Shown piece by piece: positions 42,201-51,361 of a DNA stretch of 64,000 nt. Each line of letters opens with the position of its first letter. The stretch's first letter is position 1. Position numbers and translations under genes: made by a program. A model generated the notes under the pieces. It was not told the DNA's origin and ran no database searches. It saw nothing but the letters and a program-made list of their open reading frames with translations. Source of the DNA: an uncultured Verrucomicrobia subdivision 3 bacterium (GTDB lineage Bacteria > Verrucomicrobiota > Verrucomicrobiia > Limisphaerales > UBA11358). The stretch covers positions 1-64,000 of the forward strand of contig CAIQKM010000126.1 in assembly GCA_903872345.1 (NCBI GenBank), given 5' to 3'.

Positions 42201-42950
42201 TCAGCCTTGGGGGCGGATCTTTTTCCAGAGCCAGCCAAACGGATCGTAGTACTCATCCACCACGCGTTCCTTGAGGGGAATGATCGCGTTATCGGTGATG
42301 GTGATGTGCTCGGGGCACACCTTGGTGCAGCACTTGGTGATGTTGCAATAACCGATGCCTTGCGCCTGTTTCAGTTCGGGCAGGCGGTTTTCGGTATCCA
42401 GCGGGTGCATTTCCAGCGCGGCCGTATAGACCAGGAAACGCGGGCCGATGAATTCATCGTGCAGATGATGGTCGCGCAACACGTGGCAGACGTCCTGGCA
42501 TAGGAAGCATTCGATGCACTTGCGGAATTCCTGCACGCGGTCCACGTCTTCCTGCTGCATGCGCCACGTGCCGTCGGCGGCATCGGGGGCGCGGGGCTTG
42601 AATTTCTTGATCTTGGTTTTGACGCGGAAGTTCCAAGAGACATCGGTCGCAAGATCGCGGATGCTCGGGAAGGCGCGCATCGGCTCGATGGTGATGGGCT
42701 TGTCCGTGTTCAGCGTGTCCATGCGCGTCATGCACATGAGCTTGGGCATGCCGTTGACTTCCGCCGAGCAGGAGCCGCACTTGCCGGCCTTGCAATTCCA
42801 GCGCACGGCGAGGTCATTCGCCTGCGTCGCCTGGATCTTGTGGACGACGTCGAGGACAACCAGACCTTCGGTGATTTCCGTGGTGTAATCCACGAATTTT
42901 CCGCCGGTGGCGTCACCGCGCCAGATTCTAAAGGTAACCGTCTTGTTCAT
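42201..42950 (-). CDS. sdhB: succinate dehydrogenase/fumarate reductase iron-sulfur subunit
   Basis: The 249-residue protein has the three cluster motifs in order: [2Fe-2S] CKAGKCGSCSAEVNG (about 59-73) with a further Cys at PKLMC, [4Fe-4S] CIECFLCQDVC and [3Fe-4S] CNITKCCTKVCP. It passes electrons from the flavoprotein to the membrane quinone site. The ATG overlaps the sdhA stop by four bases, so the two are translationally coupled. It is the last gene of sdhCAB and is followed by a strong hairpin terminator. Confidence 0.95.
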   Translation of the reverse strand: MNKTVTFRIWRGDATGGKFVDYTTEITEGLVVLDVVHKIQATQANDLAVRWNCKAGKCGSCSAEVNGMPKLMCMTRMDTLNTDKPITIEPMRAFPSIRDLATDVSWNFRVKTKIKKFKPRAPDAADGTWRMQQEDVDRVQEFRKCIECFLCQDVCHVLRDHHLHDEFIGPRFLVYTAALEMHPLDTENRLPELKQAQGIGYCNITKCCTKVCPEHITITDNAIIPLKERVVDEYYDPFGWLWKKIRPQG

Positions 42951-44770
42951 TTCATCTCCTCGATGACTTGTTTCAGGGCTTCGGGCATCGGCGGAATCGT
43001 TTCGCGCCGCAATTTCATGGAGCCGTCGGCCGCCTTGGAAATAACGCTGTTATACTTCGCCGCTTCGGGGTCCTTGTTCGGGAAATCCTCGCGGAAATGC
43101 CCGCCGCGGCTTTCCTTGCGGTCAATCGCGCCCAGCGTGATGGCCTCGGAAATCGTGAGCAGATGCTTGAGGTCAATCGCCGTGTGCCAGCCGGGGTTGT
43201 ATTCCAGATGGCCCTGCACGGCCACTTTGGCGGCGCGAGCCTTGAGTTTATCAATGCCGGCGAGGGCGAATTCCATTTCGTTCTGCAACCGCACGATGCC
43301 GACATTCGCCTGCATCATGTTTTGCAAATCGTATTGTACCTGGTAGGGGCCTTCGCTGCCGCTGCCGGCGGGACGTTCAAACGGTTCGATCGCTTCGCGG
43401 TAAGCCGCGGCCACCTGCGCCTCGCTGACGTTGGCGGCGGGATTTTCCTTGGCGTAGATCGCGGCGTATTCGCCGGCGCGCTTGCCGAAAACAATCAGGT
43501 CGGACAGTGAGTTGCCGCCGAGGCGGTTCGCCCCGTGCAGACCGGCGGCGCATTCGCCCGCCGCGTACAGGCCGGGAATGTTCGTCGCCTGCGTCTCGGC
43601 ATTCACGCGGATGCCGCCCATCGCGTAATGCGTGGTGGGGCCGATTTCCATCGGTTCCTTCGTGATGTCGAGGTTGGCCAGTTGCATGAACTGATGGTAC
43701 ATCGATGGGAGCTTGCGCTTGATGTGCTCGGCGGAGTTCGGAATCTTTTCCTTGATCCACGAAATGTCCAGGAACACGCCGCCGTGCGGGCTGCCGCGAC
43801 CGGCCTTCACTTCGCGGTTGATGCAGCGGGCGACGTGGTCGCGCGTGAGCAATTCCGGGGGACGCTTCGCATTCTTGTCGTTCTGCGTATAGCGCCAGCC
43901 TTCTTCGGGGTCCGTCGAGGTCTGGGACTTGTAATTGTCCGGGATGTCGTCGTACATGAAGCGCTTGCCGTCCTTGTTGCGCAACACACCGCCTTCACCG
44001 CGCACGCTCTCGGTCACGAGAATGCCGCGCACGCTGGGGGGCCAGATCATCCCCGTGGGATGGAATTGGATAAATTCCATGTCCAGCAGTTCCGCACCCG
44101 CGTGATACGCGAGGGAAACGCCGTCGCCGGTGCCTTCCCAGGAATTGCTGGTGACGGCATAGGCCCGGCCCAGACCGCCGGTGCAAACCACCACGGCCTT
44201 GGCCTTGAAAACGCGGAAACGGCCGCGTTCGCGGTCATAACCAAAAGCGCCCGCCACGCGGTCGCCATCCTTGAGCAGCGACACAATGGTATATTCCATG
44301 TGCACCGAAATGCCCTGATGGATGCCATGGTCCTGCAACGTGCGGATGAGTTCCAGACCCGTGCGGTCGCCGACGTGCGCGAGACGGGGATAACGGTGGC
44401 CGCCGAAGTTACGCTGCGAAATTTTGCCTTCCTTGGTGCGGTCAAACACCGCGCCCCACGCTTCCAGTTCATGGACGCGGGCGGGGGCTTCCTTGGCATG
44501 GAGTTCGGCCATGCGCCAGTTGTTCACGTATTGGCCGCCACGCATGGTGTCGGCAAAGTGAACCTTCCAGCTGTCGCGGTCGTCCACGTTGCCCATGGCT
44601 GCCGCCATGCCGCCTTCGGCCATGACCGTATGGGCCTTGCCGAGGAGGGATTTGCAGATGAGACCGACCTTGACGCCGGCGGCGGACGCTTCGATGGCGG
44701 CCCGCAGGCCCGCACCACCGGCGCCGATCACCAGGACGTCGTAATCAAAAGTTTCGTAATTGGTAGCCAC
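42947..44770 (-). CDS. sdhA: succinate dehydrogenase/fumarate reductase flavoprotein subunit
   Basis: The 607-residue protein has the dinucleotide fold VLVIGAGGAGLRAAIEA (about 12-28). The covalent FAD His is His47 in KAHTVMAEGG. The active-site blocks are MEFIQFHPTGM and the C-terminal GGNSLSDL. It oxidises succinate to fumarate on the cytoplasmic side. The size and the single-anchor neighbour fit the non-proteobacterial type of complex II. It lies 21 bases after sdhC. Confidence 0.95.
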   Translation of the reverse strand: MATNYETFDYDVLVIGAGGAGLRAAIEASAAGVKVGLICKSLLGKAHTVMAEGGMAAAMGNVDDRDSWKVHFADTMRGGQYVNNWRMAELHAKEAPARVHELEAWGAVFDRTKEGKISQRNFGGHRYPRLAHVGDRTGLELIRTLQDHGIHQGISVHMEYTIVSLLKDGDRVAGAFGYDRERGRFRVFKAKAVVVCTGGLGRAYAVTSNSWEGTGDGVSLAYHAGAELLDMEFIQFHPTGMIWPPSVRGILVTESVRGEGGVLRNKDGKRFMYDDIPDNYKSQTSTDPEEGWRYTQNDKNAKRPPELLTRDHVARCINREVKAGRGSPHGGVFLDISWIKEKIPNSAEHIKRKLPSMYHQFMQLANLDITKEPMEIGPTTHYAMGGIRVNAETQATNIPGLYAAGECAAGLHGANRLGGNSLSDLIVFGKRAGEYAAIYAKENPAANVSEAQVAAAYREAIEPFERPAGSGSEGPYQVQYDLQNMMQANVGIVRLQNEMEFALAGIDKLKARAAKVAVQGHLEYNPGWHTAIDLKHLLTISEAITLGAIDRKESRGGHFREDFPNKDPEAAKYNSVISKAADGSMKLRRETIPPMPEALKQVIEEMK

Positions 44771-44791
44771 AGGTAAAATCCGGGTTGCGGG

Positions 44792-45634
44792 TTAGAGTTT
44801 GAAGAAAACGAAATCGGTGAGGTGGCCGGTCGCGCACAGGCGGATGTAAACATCCGTGAAGCCGACCCAGATCAGACTGACCCACGCCCACATCATGTGT
44901 TTGCGGTTCAGGCAGCTGACACAGCTGTAAGCCTTGCCACAGGTCTTGGCCTTGGATTTGGTATCCAGGAAGCCGCCGATCAGATGGCGCAGCGAATGGC
45001 AGCCGAAGGTATAGAGACCCAGGAAGATGGGATTCAGAATCATCACCAAGGTGCCCACGCCGATGCCGAAATGCTTCACGCCGTCCGTCTCGAACCACAT
45101 GGCCTTCCACGCGTCATAGGAGAGCAGGACAATGAACAGGGCCGCGAGGTAGAAGAAGTAGCGGTGAATGTTCTGAACGATCAGCGGGAAATAGCGTTCG
45201 CCGAGGAATTTTTTGCGGGGTTCGCCGACTGCGCAGTTAATCGGGTCCGCCCAGAAGGACTTGTAGTAAGCGCCGCGATAGTAGTAGCAGGTGAAGCGGA
45301 AACCGCCGGGCACCCACAGAATGAGGAACGCCGGCGAGAAGGGCGCCCACGCCGGCCACCAGGCGGGCAGGGTGGAACCCAAAAGGGCGTGGCCGGATAC
45401 GCCCCAGAATTCCGGGGAGTAGAAGGGCGAAAGGTAATCGGCGCCGTGCCCGCCATACCAGTAGCTGGCATGACCGGTGTGCATGTCGCCAATGCCTTGA
45501 AAGGCGGCCCAAGTCGAGTAAATGATAAAGGCGGAGAAACCGAGGAAGACTACCAGTGGTTGGAGCCACCAGGCGTCGGGACGGGTCGTTTCGCCAAAAG
45601 GTCGTTGTTTTGGCAGGGTATCGGCGTAAGACAT
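44792..45634 (-). CDS. sdhC: succinate dehydrogenase membrane anchor, cytochrome b-type
   Basis: The 280-residue membrane protein has about five to six hydrophobic helices (LVVFLGFSAFIIYSTWAAF, FFYLAALFIVLLSYDAW, IGVGTLVMILNPIFLGLYTF, MMWAWVSLIWVGFTDVYI). It carries several His residues suitable as haem ligands (NIHRYFF, GCHSLRHLI). It belongs to the long single-subunit anchors that replace separate sdhC and sdhD in several phyla. It is first in sdhCAB. A dyad at 45686-45708 lies in its promoter region and may control the operon. Confidence 0.87.
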   Translation of the reverse strand: MSYADTLPKQRPFGETTRPDAWWLQPLVVFLGFSAFIIYSTWAAFQGIGDMHTGHASYWYGGHGADYLSPFYSPEFWGVSGHALLGSTLPAWWPAWAPFSPAFLILWVPGGFRFTCYYYRGAYYKSFWADPINCAVGEPRKKFLGERYFPLIVQNIHRYFFYLAALFIVLLSYDAWKAMWFETDGVKHFGIGVGTLVMILNPIFLGLYTFGCHSLRHLIGGFLDTKSKAKTCGKAYSCVSCLNRKHMMWAWVSLIWVGFTDVYIRLCATGHLTDFVFFKL

Positions 45635-45685
45635 AACGGGTCTGGATTCTAGTAATGAATCGGGGCACCGTCAATGAGCCGGGAA

Positions 45686-45708
45686 AAGTATTAGTCCTAC
45701 TAGTACTT
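45686..45708. promoter_or_regulatory. operator-like dyad upstream of sdhCAB
   Basis: AAGTATTAGT and ACTAGTACTT are inverted arms (9 of 10 pairs match) around a 3-base centre, 52-74 bases before the sdhC start. Read on the sdh strand it contains TAATAC, which could serve as a -10 box. A dimeric regulator bound here would then block transcription. No regulator gene is adjacent, so the protein is unknown. Confidence 0.5.
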
Positions 45709-45721
45709 AAATTGGCATTGC

Positions 45722-46996
45722 TTATCCATGGGCCGACCGGGCATTCCACTCGTTTAAGCCCCGTTCGCCGTCGCCAGTCGGCGGCCGGCCCAGCAGTTCC
45801 AGCGCCTCGCCCACGAGATAGAGGGACCCGGCGATCACCACCAAAGGCTCGTCTTTACAGGCGATTAATGCGTCCGCCAAATTTTTGCGGGCGGTTACCT
45901 CCGCCGCCGGCTGGGCGGCGCGGCAGGCGGCGGCCAGGTCGGCCGCCGTGGCCGTGCGTTCGCTGGCCACCGGCACGGTATGAATTTTGGCCGCAAGGGG
46001 CGCCAAAATCCGGCAGAGACCCGGCCATGCCTTGTCCTGCAATGCACCAAAAATGAGCACCAACGGCCTCCCGGGAAAGGTGGTTTCGAGGGCGGCTCGC
46101 AGGGTTTCCACGCCGGCCACATTGTGGGCTCCATCAAGCAGTAATTGGCGGCCACCGGCCATTTGCAGCAGTTGCATCCGGCCCGGCCAGACCACGGTGG
46201 CCAATCCGGTGCGGACGGCCTCGGCGCAGACGGGCAGTTCGGATTGCAAAACGTTTATCGCGGCCAGCGCGAGGGCGGCGTTTTTTTTCTGGTGCTCGCC
46301 GAGCAAGGACAAGGTTGGAAGATTGGCCGGCGCGGTGTGGGCTTCGGTCAGCGGCGCAGACAATTCCCGGGCGGTCCGGCGGATGACCGTCAACGCTTCC
46401 GGTTCCTCGGCCGCCGTGATGACCGGCACGCCCGGCTTGATGATGCCCGCCTTTTCCGCCGCGATTTTGGCCAGCGTATCGCCCAGCCATTGCTGGTGAT
46501 CCAGGGCGATGTTGGTGATGATGCTGGCCAACGGGGTGACGATATTGGTGGCGTCCAGCCGTCCGCCCAGGCCGGTTTCCCAGATGACGATCTCGCACCC
46601 CTGCGCGGCGAAATACTTTAGTGCCATGACCGTTACGACCTCGAAGAAGGTCGGGTGATGGCCCGCCGGAAACTCTTTTAGCCCCGGCTGAATTTCCGCG
46701 ACCAGCCGCACCACTTCATCCTCGGAAATCAGCCGGCGATCCACCTGAATGCGTTCGCGGAAGGAGACCAGATGCGGCGAGGTGAACAGTCCCGTGCGCC
46801 GGCCGGAAGCACGGTAAATGCTCTCCAGCATGGCGCAGGTGGACCCTTTGCCGTTGGTGCCGGCCACGTGAATGAACCGCAATTTTGCCTGCGGATTGCC
46901 CGCCAGTCCGGCCAGCTTGAACGTGTTTTCCAAGCCGAACTTGGCGCCGAACAGGCGCAGTCCGTACAGAAACTCAATGGCTCCGTGGTAGGTCAT
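45722..46996 (-). CDS. folC: folylpolyglutamate synthase / dihydrofolate synthase
   Basis: The 424-residue Mur-ligase-type enzyme has the P-loop AGTNGKGSTCAMLESIY (about 44-61), the FTSPHLVSFRERIQ block, and the carbamylated-Lys/metal region NIALDHQQWLGDT…AAEKAGIIKPG. The C-terminal domain has DGAHNVAG. It adds glutamate to dihydropteroate or folates in the cytoplasm. Its ATG overlaps the stop of the upstream membrane protein by four bases, so the two form an operon; no functional link between them is known. Confidence 0.94.
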   Translation of the reverse strand: MTYHGAIEFLYGLRLFGAKFGLENTFKLAGLAGNPQAKLRFIHVAGTNGKGSTCAMLESIYRASGRRTGLFTSPHLVSFRERIQVDRRLISEDEVVRLVAEIQPGLKEFPAGHHPTFFEVVTVMALKYFAAQGCEIVIWETGLGGRLDATNIVTPLASIITNIALDHQQWLGDTLAKIAAEKAGIIKPGVPVITAAEEPEALTVIRRTARELSAPLTEAHTAPANLPTLSLLGEHQKKNAALALAAINVLQSELPVCAEAVRTGLATVVWPGRMQLLQMAGGRQLLLDGAHNVAGVETLRAALETTFPGRPLVLIFGALQDKAWPGLCRILAPLAAKIHTVPVASERTATAADLAAACRAAQPAAEVTARKNLADALIACKDEPLVVIAGSLYLVGEALELLGRPPTGDGERGLNEWNARSAHG

Positions 46997-48309
46997 CGCT
47001 TTACCGTGAAAGTGAGGTCGTAGGTGGTGTGGTCGCTGGATTTTGCGTGCGCGGGCCGTTCGCGGCCGCCGTCGTCCTGCTTATCTCTGCCAACGCTATA
47101 CACCACGTAACCGGTGTCCAAACGGTGATACCGCAGCGGCTGGCCATCGAAGGGATCCGCCGGTACGGCGGGGAGAAATTGCGGGGCCAGTTCGGCCAAA
47201 TGTTCCGGCAGACGACCTTCAGCCAGGCGAAACTGTTCGAGGGCAATGGCGGTTTGGGCCAGCCGGAGATTCGCGTCGCTTTCGGCTTCATGGAGGGTGA
47301 TCCAGGTCACGCCGGGCAAAATCATGGATGACATGTAATACCAACCTTTCCGGGCGTTTTCGGCCATCTTTTCCGCGATCGGGATCATGCCCAAGTTTTG
47401 CGGCGGAGGCAGGCCGGCCAGGGCGATATTGGTGGACATCGCCTGCAAATAATATTGGAGATCGCGGTCAAAAAAACCGGTGGTCCGGACGATGGCCCAA
47501 ACCGGTGAAGCTGTGTGGTTGAAGGCGGACGGGTCTTCAATGAACGGTGCCGTTAAAGCCCGTTCGCCCGCCAAGGCACGGGCCAATCCCTGCGGCAAAT
47601 CACAATTGGTTAATTCCGTCTGCAAGCCGGCGAATTCGCCGGCGGTCAATTCACCGGCGTTCAAGCGTGTTTCCAACGTTCTGACGCCGGTGCGGATGAT
47701 GCCATCGCGGACCAGATAGGAAATTAATATGGGTTCCGCCTCCAAAGTCCGCGCCAGGCCAAAAATATCAATCGTCCATTCATCCGCCTCGGCGGGGCGG
47801 CCGGAGGCGATGGCCTGTTCCGCGCGTGCACGGCAGATGGCGGCCAGATCCCTTAGCGAATCCAGATGCGGCAGCAGGGTTTCCGGTCCGAGGGAGAAAT
47901 CAACCGGATAGCGCGCGTGTGGCAGCCGGATGGCCTTGGCCATGACGGCCAGGGTATGGGAATTTATCTCAAGGCAGCGATCCACGAGCTGTTTTTTTTC
48001 GGGCGCGAGGGAGGAATAGCGAGAGCTGCGGATCAGTTCAATGAACTCATTGGAGTGTGCGTCAGGATCATTTCGCAGGGCGGCGAACGCCGGAGCCAGC
48101 GCCATGGCGGCATTTTCCGCAGCGGGCACGGCGGGATAGTAGGCGTCCAGCTCGGCCAGCGTGGCGGGGTAACCGGCTGCGCGAATGGCCTGTAACCGGC
48201 TGTGAATGTCATGCGCCTGCAACGCCCGCCAGAGACAGAAAGACACCAGCACAATGCCCGCGCCGATCAGGATGATTCGGTTGAGCAGTTGTTTATCGTG
48301 CGGTTTCAT
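46993..48309 (-). CDS. membrane-anchored protein of unknown function with pseudopilin-like C-terminus
   Basis: The 438-residue protein has one N-terminal membrane helix (IILIGAGIVLVSFCLWRAL) and a long helical periplasmic region. It ends in a segment of the form 'ALEQFRLAEGRLPEHLAELAP… DPFDGQPLRYH… YVVYSVGRDKQDDGG'. That tail resembles the C-terminal part of GspG-type pseudopilins. The same layout is seen in the 662-residue protein at 55465-57453, so the two are probably paralogs. It precedes folC with a start/stop overlap. Function unknown. Confidence 0.7.
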   Translation of the reverse strand: MKPHDKQLLNRIILIGAGIVLVSFCLWRALQAHDIHSRLQAIRAAGYPATLAELDAYYPAVPAAENAAMALAPAFAALRNDPDAHSNEFIELIRSSRYSSLAPEKKQLVDRCLEINSHTLAVMAKAIRLPHARYPVDFSLGPETLLPHLDSLRDLAAICRARAEQAIASGRPAEADEWTIDIFGLARTLEAEPILISYLVRDGIIRTGVRTLETRLNAGELTAGEFAGLQTELTNCDLPQGLARALAGERALTAPFIEDPSAFNHTASPVWAIVRTTGFFDRDLQYYLQAMSTNIALAGLPPPQNLGMIPIAEKMAENARKGWYYMSSMILPGVTWITLHEAESDANLRLAQTAIALEQFRLAEGRLPEHLAELAPQFLPAVPADPFDGQPLRYHRLDTGYVVYSVGRDKQDDGGRERPAHAKSSDHTTYDLTFTVKR

Positions 48310-48408
48310 AAGGCCTGCGCTACGCGTCGTCAGCCGGTCATCATCCGTGCGGCGGCGGGACCTTGCCGACCAGGCAATGGCCCCGAGGTTTCACCCAAGC
48401 CCGTCACC

Positions 48409-50025
48409 TCAAATCGGCTTCTGATGAATCCGGTGATGGGCCGCCGCGATGAAGCCTCGGAACAGCGGGTGCGGCTGGTGCGGCTTGCTCAAGAATTCCG
48501 GGTGGAACTGGCTGGCGAGGAAAAAGGGATGGCCGGGAAGCTCAATGACTTCCACCAGCTTGCCGTCCGGGGACAGCCCGCTGAAAACAAAGCCGGCCTG
48601 CTCGAATTTTTCGCGGTAGGCGTTGTTGAATTCGTAACGGTGACGGTGGCGTTCGTGGATGACGAACGAGCCGTACAACTGGCCCGCCTTGGAGCCGACC
48701 GCGAGCTGGCAGGGCTGCGCGCCCAGGCGCATGGTGCCGCCTTTTTTGGTGACCTTGCGCTGTTCGTCCAGCATGGCAATGACCGGATGCGGGGTGGCCG
48801 GGTCAAATTCCGTGGAATGCGCCTTGGCGAGCTTCAGCACGTTGCGGGCGAATTCAATGGTGGCAATCTGCATGCCCAGGCACAGGCCGAGATAGGGAAT
48901 CTTGTTTTCGCGGGCGTATTGCGCCGCGAGGATTTTGCCTTCCACGCCGCGTTCGCCGAATCCGCCGGGAACCAGAATCCCGCCGAGGCCTTTCAACGTT
49001 TTCTCCACGCCGTTCTTTTCGATGTCCTCGGCGTCCACCTGCACGATTTCCACGCCGCAATCATTCGCCACGCCGCCGTGGATGATCGCCTCATAGACCG
49101 ATTTGTAGGCGTCCTGCAAACCGATGTATTTGCCCACCACGCCAATGCGCACGCGATGCTGCGGCGCGATGAGCTTGCGGATGATCTCCTGCCAGTGCGT
49201 CATGTTCGGCGTGGGCGTGGTGAGGTGCAGCAGGCGGCAGACCAGGTCGTCCATGCGTTCGCGCTGGAGCATGAGCGGCACTTCATAAATGGAGTGGTCC
49301 ACGTCCTTTTCCTCGATCACGGCTTCCACCGGGATGTTGCAAAAGAGCGAAATTTTCTGGCGCAAATCCTTGTCCAGCGGCCGTTCGCAGCGGCAGACCA
49401 GCACGTGCGGGGTCACGCCGATTTCGCGCAATTTGGCCACGGATTGCTGCGTGGGCTTGGTCTTCAATTCACCGGCCGCCTTGATGAACGGCACGTAGGT
49501 GACATGGATGAAAATCGCGTTGTTGTAGCCCACTTCCAGGGCGAATTCGCGGATGGCTTCCAGGAAGGGCAGGCCTTCGATGTCGCCCGTGGTGCCGCCG
49601 ATTTCCGTGATGATCACATCCGCGCCGCTCTTTTCGGCGAGCACGTGGATGCGGTTCTTGATCTCATCCGTCACGTGCGGGATTACCTGGACGGTCTTGC
49701 CCAGATATTTGCCTTCGCGCTCGTTGTTGAGCACGGTCTGGTACACCTGGCCGCTGGTCAGGTTGTTCAGGCGGGTGAGTTTCACGCTGGTGAAACGTTC
49801 GTAATGGCCCAGGTCCAGATCGGTCTCGGCGCCGTCATCGAGCACATACACTTCGCCGTGCTGGTAGGGCGACATCGTGCCCGGGTCCACGTTGAGGTAG
49901 GGGTCGAACTTTTGGAGCGCGACCTTGAGTCCGCGGTTTTCCAGCAGCGTGCCCAAAGCCGCCGCCGTGAGGCCCTTGCCCAGGGAACTTACCACGCCGC
50001 CCGTTACAAATATGAATTTCTTCAT
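48409..50025 (-). CDS. pyrG: CTP synthase
   Basis: The 538-residue enzyme has the N-terminal synthase domain ([20 protein letters not shown], residues 5-24) and the C-terminal class I glutamine amidotransferase domain. The catalytic Cys is in GLCLGMQ and the His/Glu pair in FHPEFLSKP. It makes CTP from UTP, ATP and glutamine. In many genomes pyrG directly follows kdsB; here a toxin-antitoxin pair, a HicB-like gene and an unknown gene lie between them. Confidence 0.96.
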   Translation of the reverse strand: MKKFIFVTGGVVSSLGKGLTAAALGTLLENRGLKVALQKFDPYLNVDPGTMSPYQHGEVYVLDDGAETDLDLGHYERFTSVKLTRLNNLTSGQVYQTVLNNEREGKYLGKTVQVIPHVTDEIKNRIHVLAEKSGADVIITEIGGTTGDIEGLPFLEAIREFALEVGYNNAIFIHVTYVPFIKAAGELKTKPTQQSVAKLREIGVTPHVLVCRCERPLDKDLRQKISLFCNIPVEAVIEEKDVDHSIYEVPLMLQRERMDDLVCRLLHLTTPTPNMTHWQEIIRKLIAPQHRVRIGVVGKYIGLQDAYKSVYEAIIHGGVANDCGVEIVQVDAEDIEKNGVEKTLKGLGGILVPGGFGERGVEGKILAAQYARENKIPYLGLCLGMQIATIEFARNVLKLAKAHSTEFDPATPHPVIAMLDEQRKVTKKGGTMRLGAQPCQLAVGSKAGQLYGSFVIHERHRHRYEFNNAYREKFEQAGFVFSGLSPDGKLVEVIELPGHPFFLASQFHPEFLSKPHQPHPLFRGFIAAAHHRIHQKPI

Positions 50026-50082
50026 TTAAAAATATAAATTAATTAAGCCGCCAATGAACACAGAAAAAGCACGGATAATCGG

Positions 50083-50613
50083 TCACACCGGCACAATTGG
50101 CCTGTAATTATTTAGCCAATCTTGGATATGAGCATCAATGATTTCATTAATATTGTTACGGTTTGCGCCTTTCCAATACCGCTGAACTTCTGATGTTTCC
50201 AAGTCGCAAGCTGCAAAATAAAGCAAATAAAACGCCTTTAATGAATTGTCATGACCTGTCGCCAGATACAAGTCGTTCAATTTGTTTAGCGCTTCCTTTT
50301 GCGTGAGGGTGCCATCCAAGATCCGGCGTAAAATTGGAACAACATAGTGTGGGACGCAATTTCCCCTGGTCAGCGGGGGAATGTTCAACTCAATGAACGC
50401 ATTCTTTGAGAGGCGGTTGATTTCCGAGTCGTCAAATGGCGGTTGCAACCCGGCAAGAACGCGAAGACTCCGGGAATCATAACCGGCCAGAATGGCTTCA
50501 ACTGCCCAATCAACCCAGTCTTGATGAGACTGCATTCCCAACAGAAATCCTGCTTGGATTTCGTAGGTTCTCGGCGGAAATTCTTCCGTTTTATGTTGGT
50601 TGCAGATGGTCAC
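50083..50613 (-). CDS. hypothetical protein
   Basis: The 176-residue soluble, mostly helical protein is not recognised. Visible features are a DDSEINRLSKNAFIELNIP segment, a basic-acidic helix (LTQKEALNKLNDLYLATG) and an acidic C-terminus. Base composition looks lower in GC than the flanking pyrG and kdsB, in keeping with acquisition together with the neighbouring toxin-antitoxin genes. No signal peptide or membrane helix is seen. Shadow ORFs on the opposite strand are not better candidates. Confidence 0.55.
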   Translation of the reverse strand: MTICNQHKTEEFPPRTYEIQAGFLLGMQSHQDWVDWAVEAILAGYDSRSLRVLAGLQPPFDDSEINRLSKNAFIELNIPPLTRGNCVPHYVVPILRRILDGTLTQKEALNKLNDLYLATGHDNSLKAFYLLYFAACDLETSEVQRYWKGANRNNINEIIDAHIQDWLNNYRPIVPV

Positions 50614-50663
50614 AATAGTTCAAAAAATTAACAACTCCGCCGCGCGAATGGTCGGATACCGGC

Positions 50664-50906
50664 TCATGCCGGGACGGCCAGATCAATAGTTTCAATTTGA
50701 ACCGCGTGGCGCGGCTGCGGAATCGGATTGCCATGTGCAATCAAACTTTCCAAATGCAACGCCATGGCCTCGGCCATGTTATTCTTCGCCTCGGCTGCCG
50801 AGCCGCCATTGGAAAAGCAGCCCGGCAAATCAGGGCAATAAACCGAATAACCCGCTTTCTGGTCGGTTTCCTGCTCAATCACAATTTCATAAGTCAGCGT
50901 TCTCAC
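50664..50906 (-). CDS. HicB-family antitoxin-like protein, orphan
   Basis: The 80-residue protein has the HicB partial RNase H-like fold signature: YSVYCPDLPGCFSNGGSAAEAKNNMAEAM, followed by a strand and tail. No DNA-binding domain follows, and no HicA toxin (a small dsRBD-like protein with a catalytic His) lies on either side. It starts 19 bases after the stop of the RelB-like antitoxin on the same strand. It may be a remnant or may serve a different partner. Confidence 0.75.
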   Translation of the reverse strand: MRTLTYEIVIEQETDQKAGYSVYCPDLPGCFSNGGSAAEAKNNMAEAMALHLESLIAHGNPIPQPRHAVQIETIDLAVPA

Positions 50907-50925
50907 GCCGGCGCGGAGTTCAGGG

Positions 50926-51111
50926 TCATTTCAGGCCGTAACGTTTTTTGACATCAGCGTGGGTCAGGCGCGGTTTGCCCTCGTCACGCACGCGGGCTTC
51001 GGTCAGGTCGAGATAATCGTTCAATTCCTCCAGTTCTTCCCGCAGCGTGGCGATTTGCTCGCGCTTCTGATGGATTGATCGAACCACGGTTCTTTCGGCG
51101 GTTTTAGTCAT
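50926..51111 (-). CDS. small antitoxin partner of the RelE-like toxin
   Basis: The 61-residue acidic helical protein (REELEELNDYLDLTEARV, then KPRLTHADVKKRYGL) starts at the ATG at 51111, overlapping the toxin stop by eight bases. Toxin-first gene order with overlap is common in RelE/ParE pairs. The C-terminal part has the helix-turn segment usual in such antitoxins. It is too weakly marked to name the superfamily. Confidence 0.7.
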   Translation of the reverse strand: MTKTAERTVVRSIHQKREQIATLREELEELNDYLDLTEARVRDEGKPRLTHADVKKRYGLK

Positions 51112-51361
51112 AAACGTCTTTTCGATTACCAATTTTACGAACCACAATAACATTGTCTTCCACGTCAAACAAGATTCGGTAGTCGCCCATGCGCAACCGA
51201 AAGGCGGCTTCGGCATTATGCAGAGGCTTGATGTTGCCGTGCAGTCCGCGTTCCAGCCGTTCAATCTTGCGGAGAATCTGGGCGCGTTCGCGGGCGGGCA
51301 AATCGTCGAGGTCGGCCAAGGCCGATGCGCCATATTCAATCTGATACGGCCCGCTGTTCAT
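51104..51361 (-). CDS. RelE/ParE-superfamily toxin
   Basis: The 85-residue protein has the family layout: YQIEYGASALADLDDLPARE (beta strand and two helices), then LRMGDYRILFDVEDNVIVV (the GxYRxxY-like core) and a basic end (RKIGNRKDVYD). RelE toxins cleave mRNA at the ribosome, while ParE types target gyrase; this one is closer to RelE. Its ATG overlaps the kdsB stop by four bases, so toxin translation is coupled to a housekeeping gene. Confidence 0.82.
   Translation of the reverse strand: MNSGPYQIEYGASALADLDDLPARERAQILRKIERLERGLHGNIKPLHNAEAAFRLRMGDYRILFDVEDNVIVVRKIGNRKDVYD

Noticed and set aside
50664-51361. Complete HicAB pair
   Set aside because: Only HicB is present; the neighbouring toxin is RelE-like, not HicA-like.
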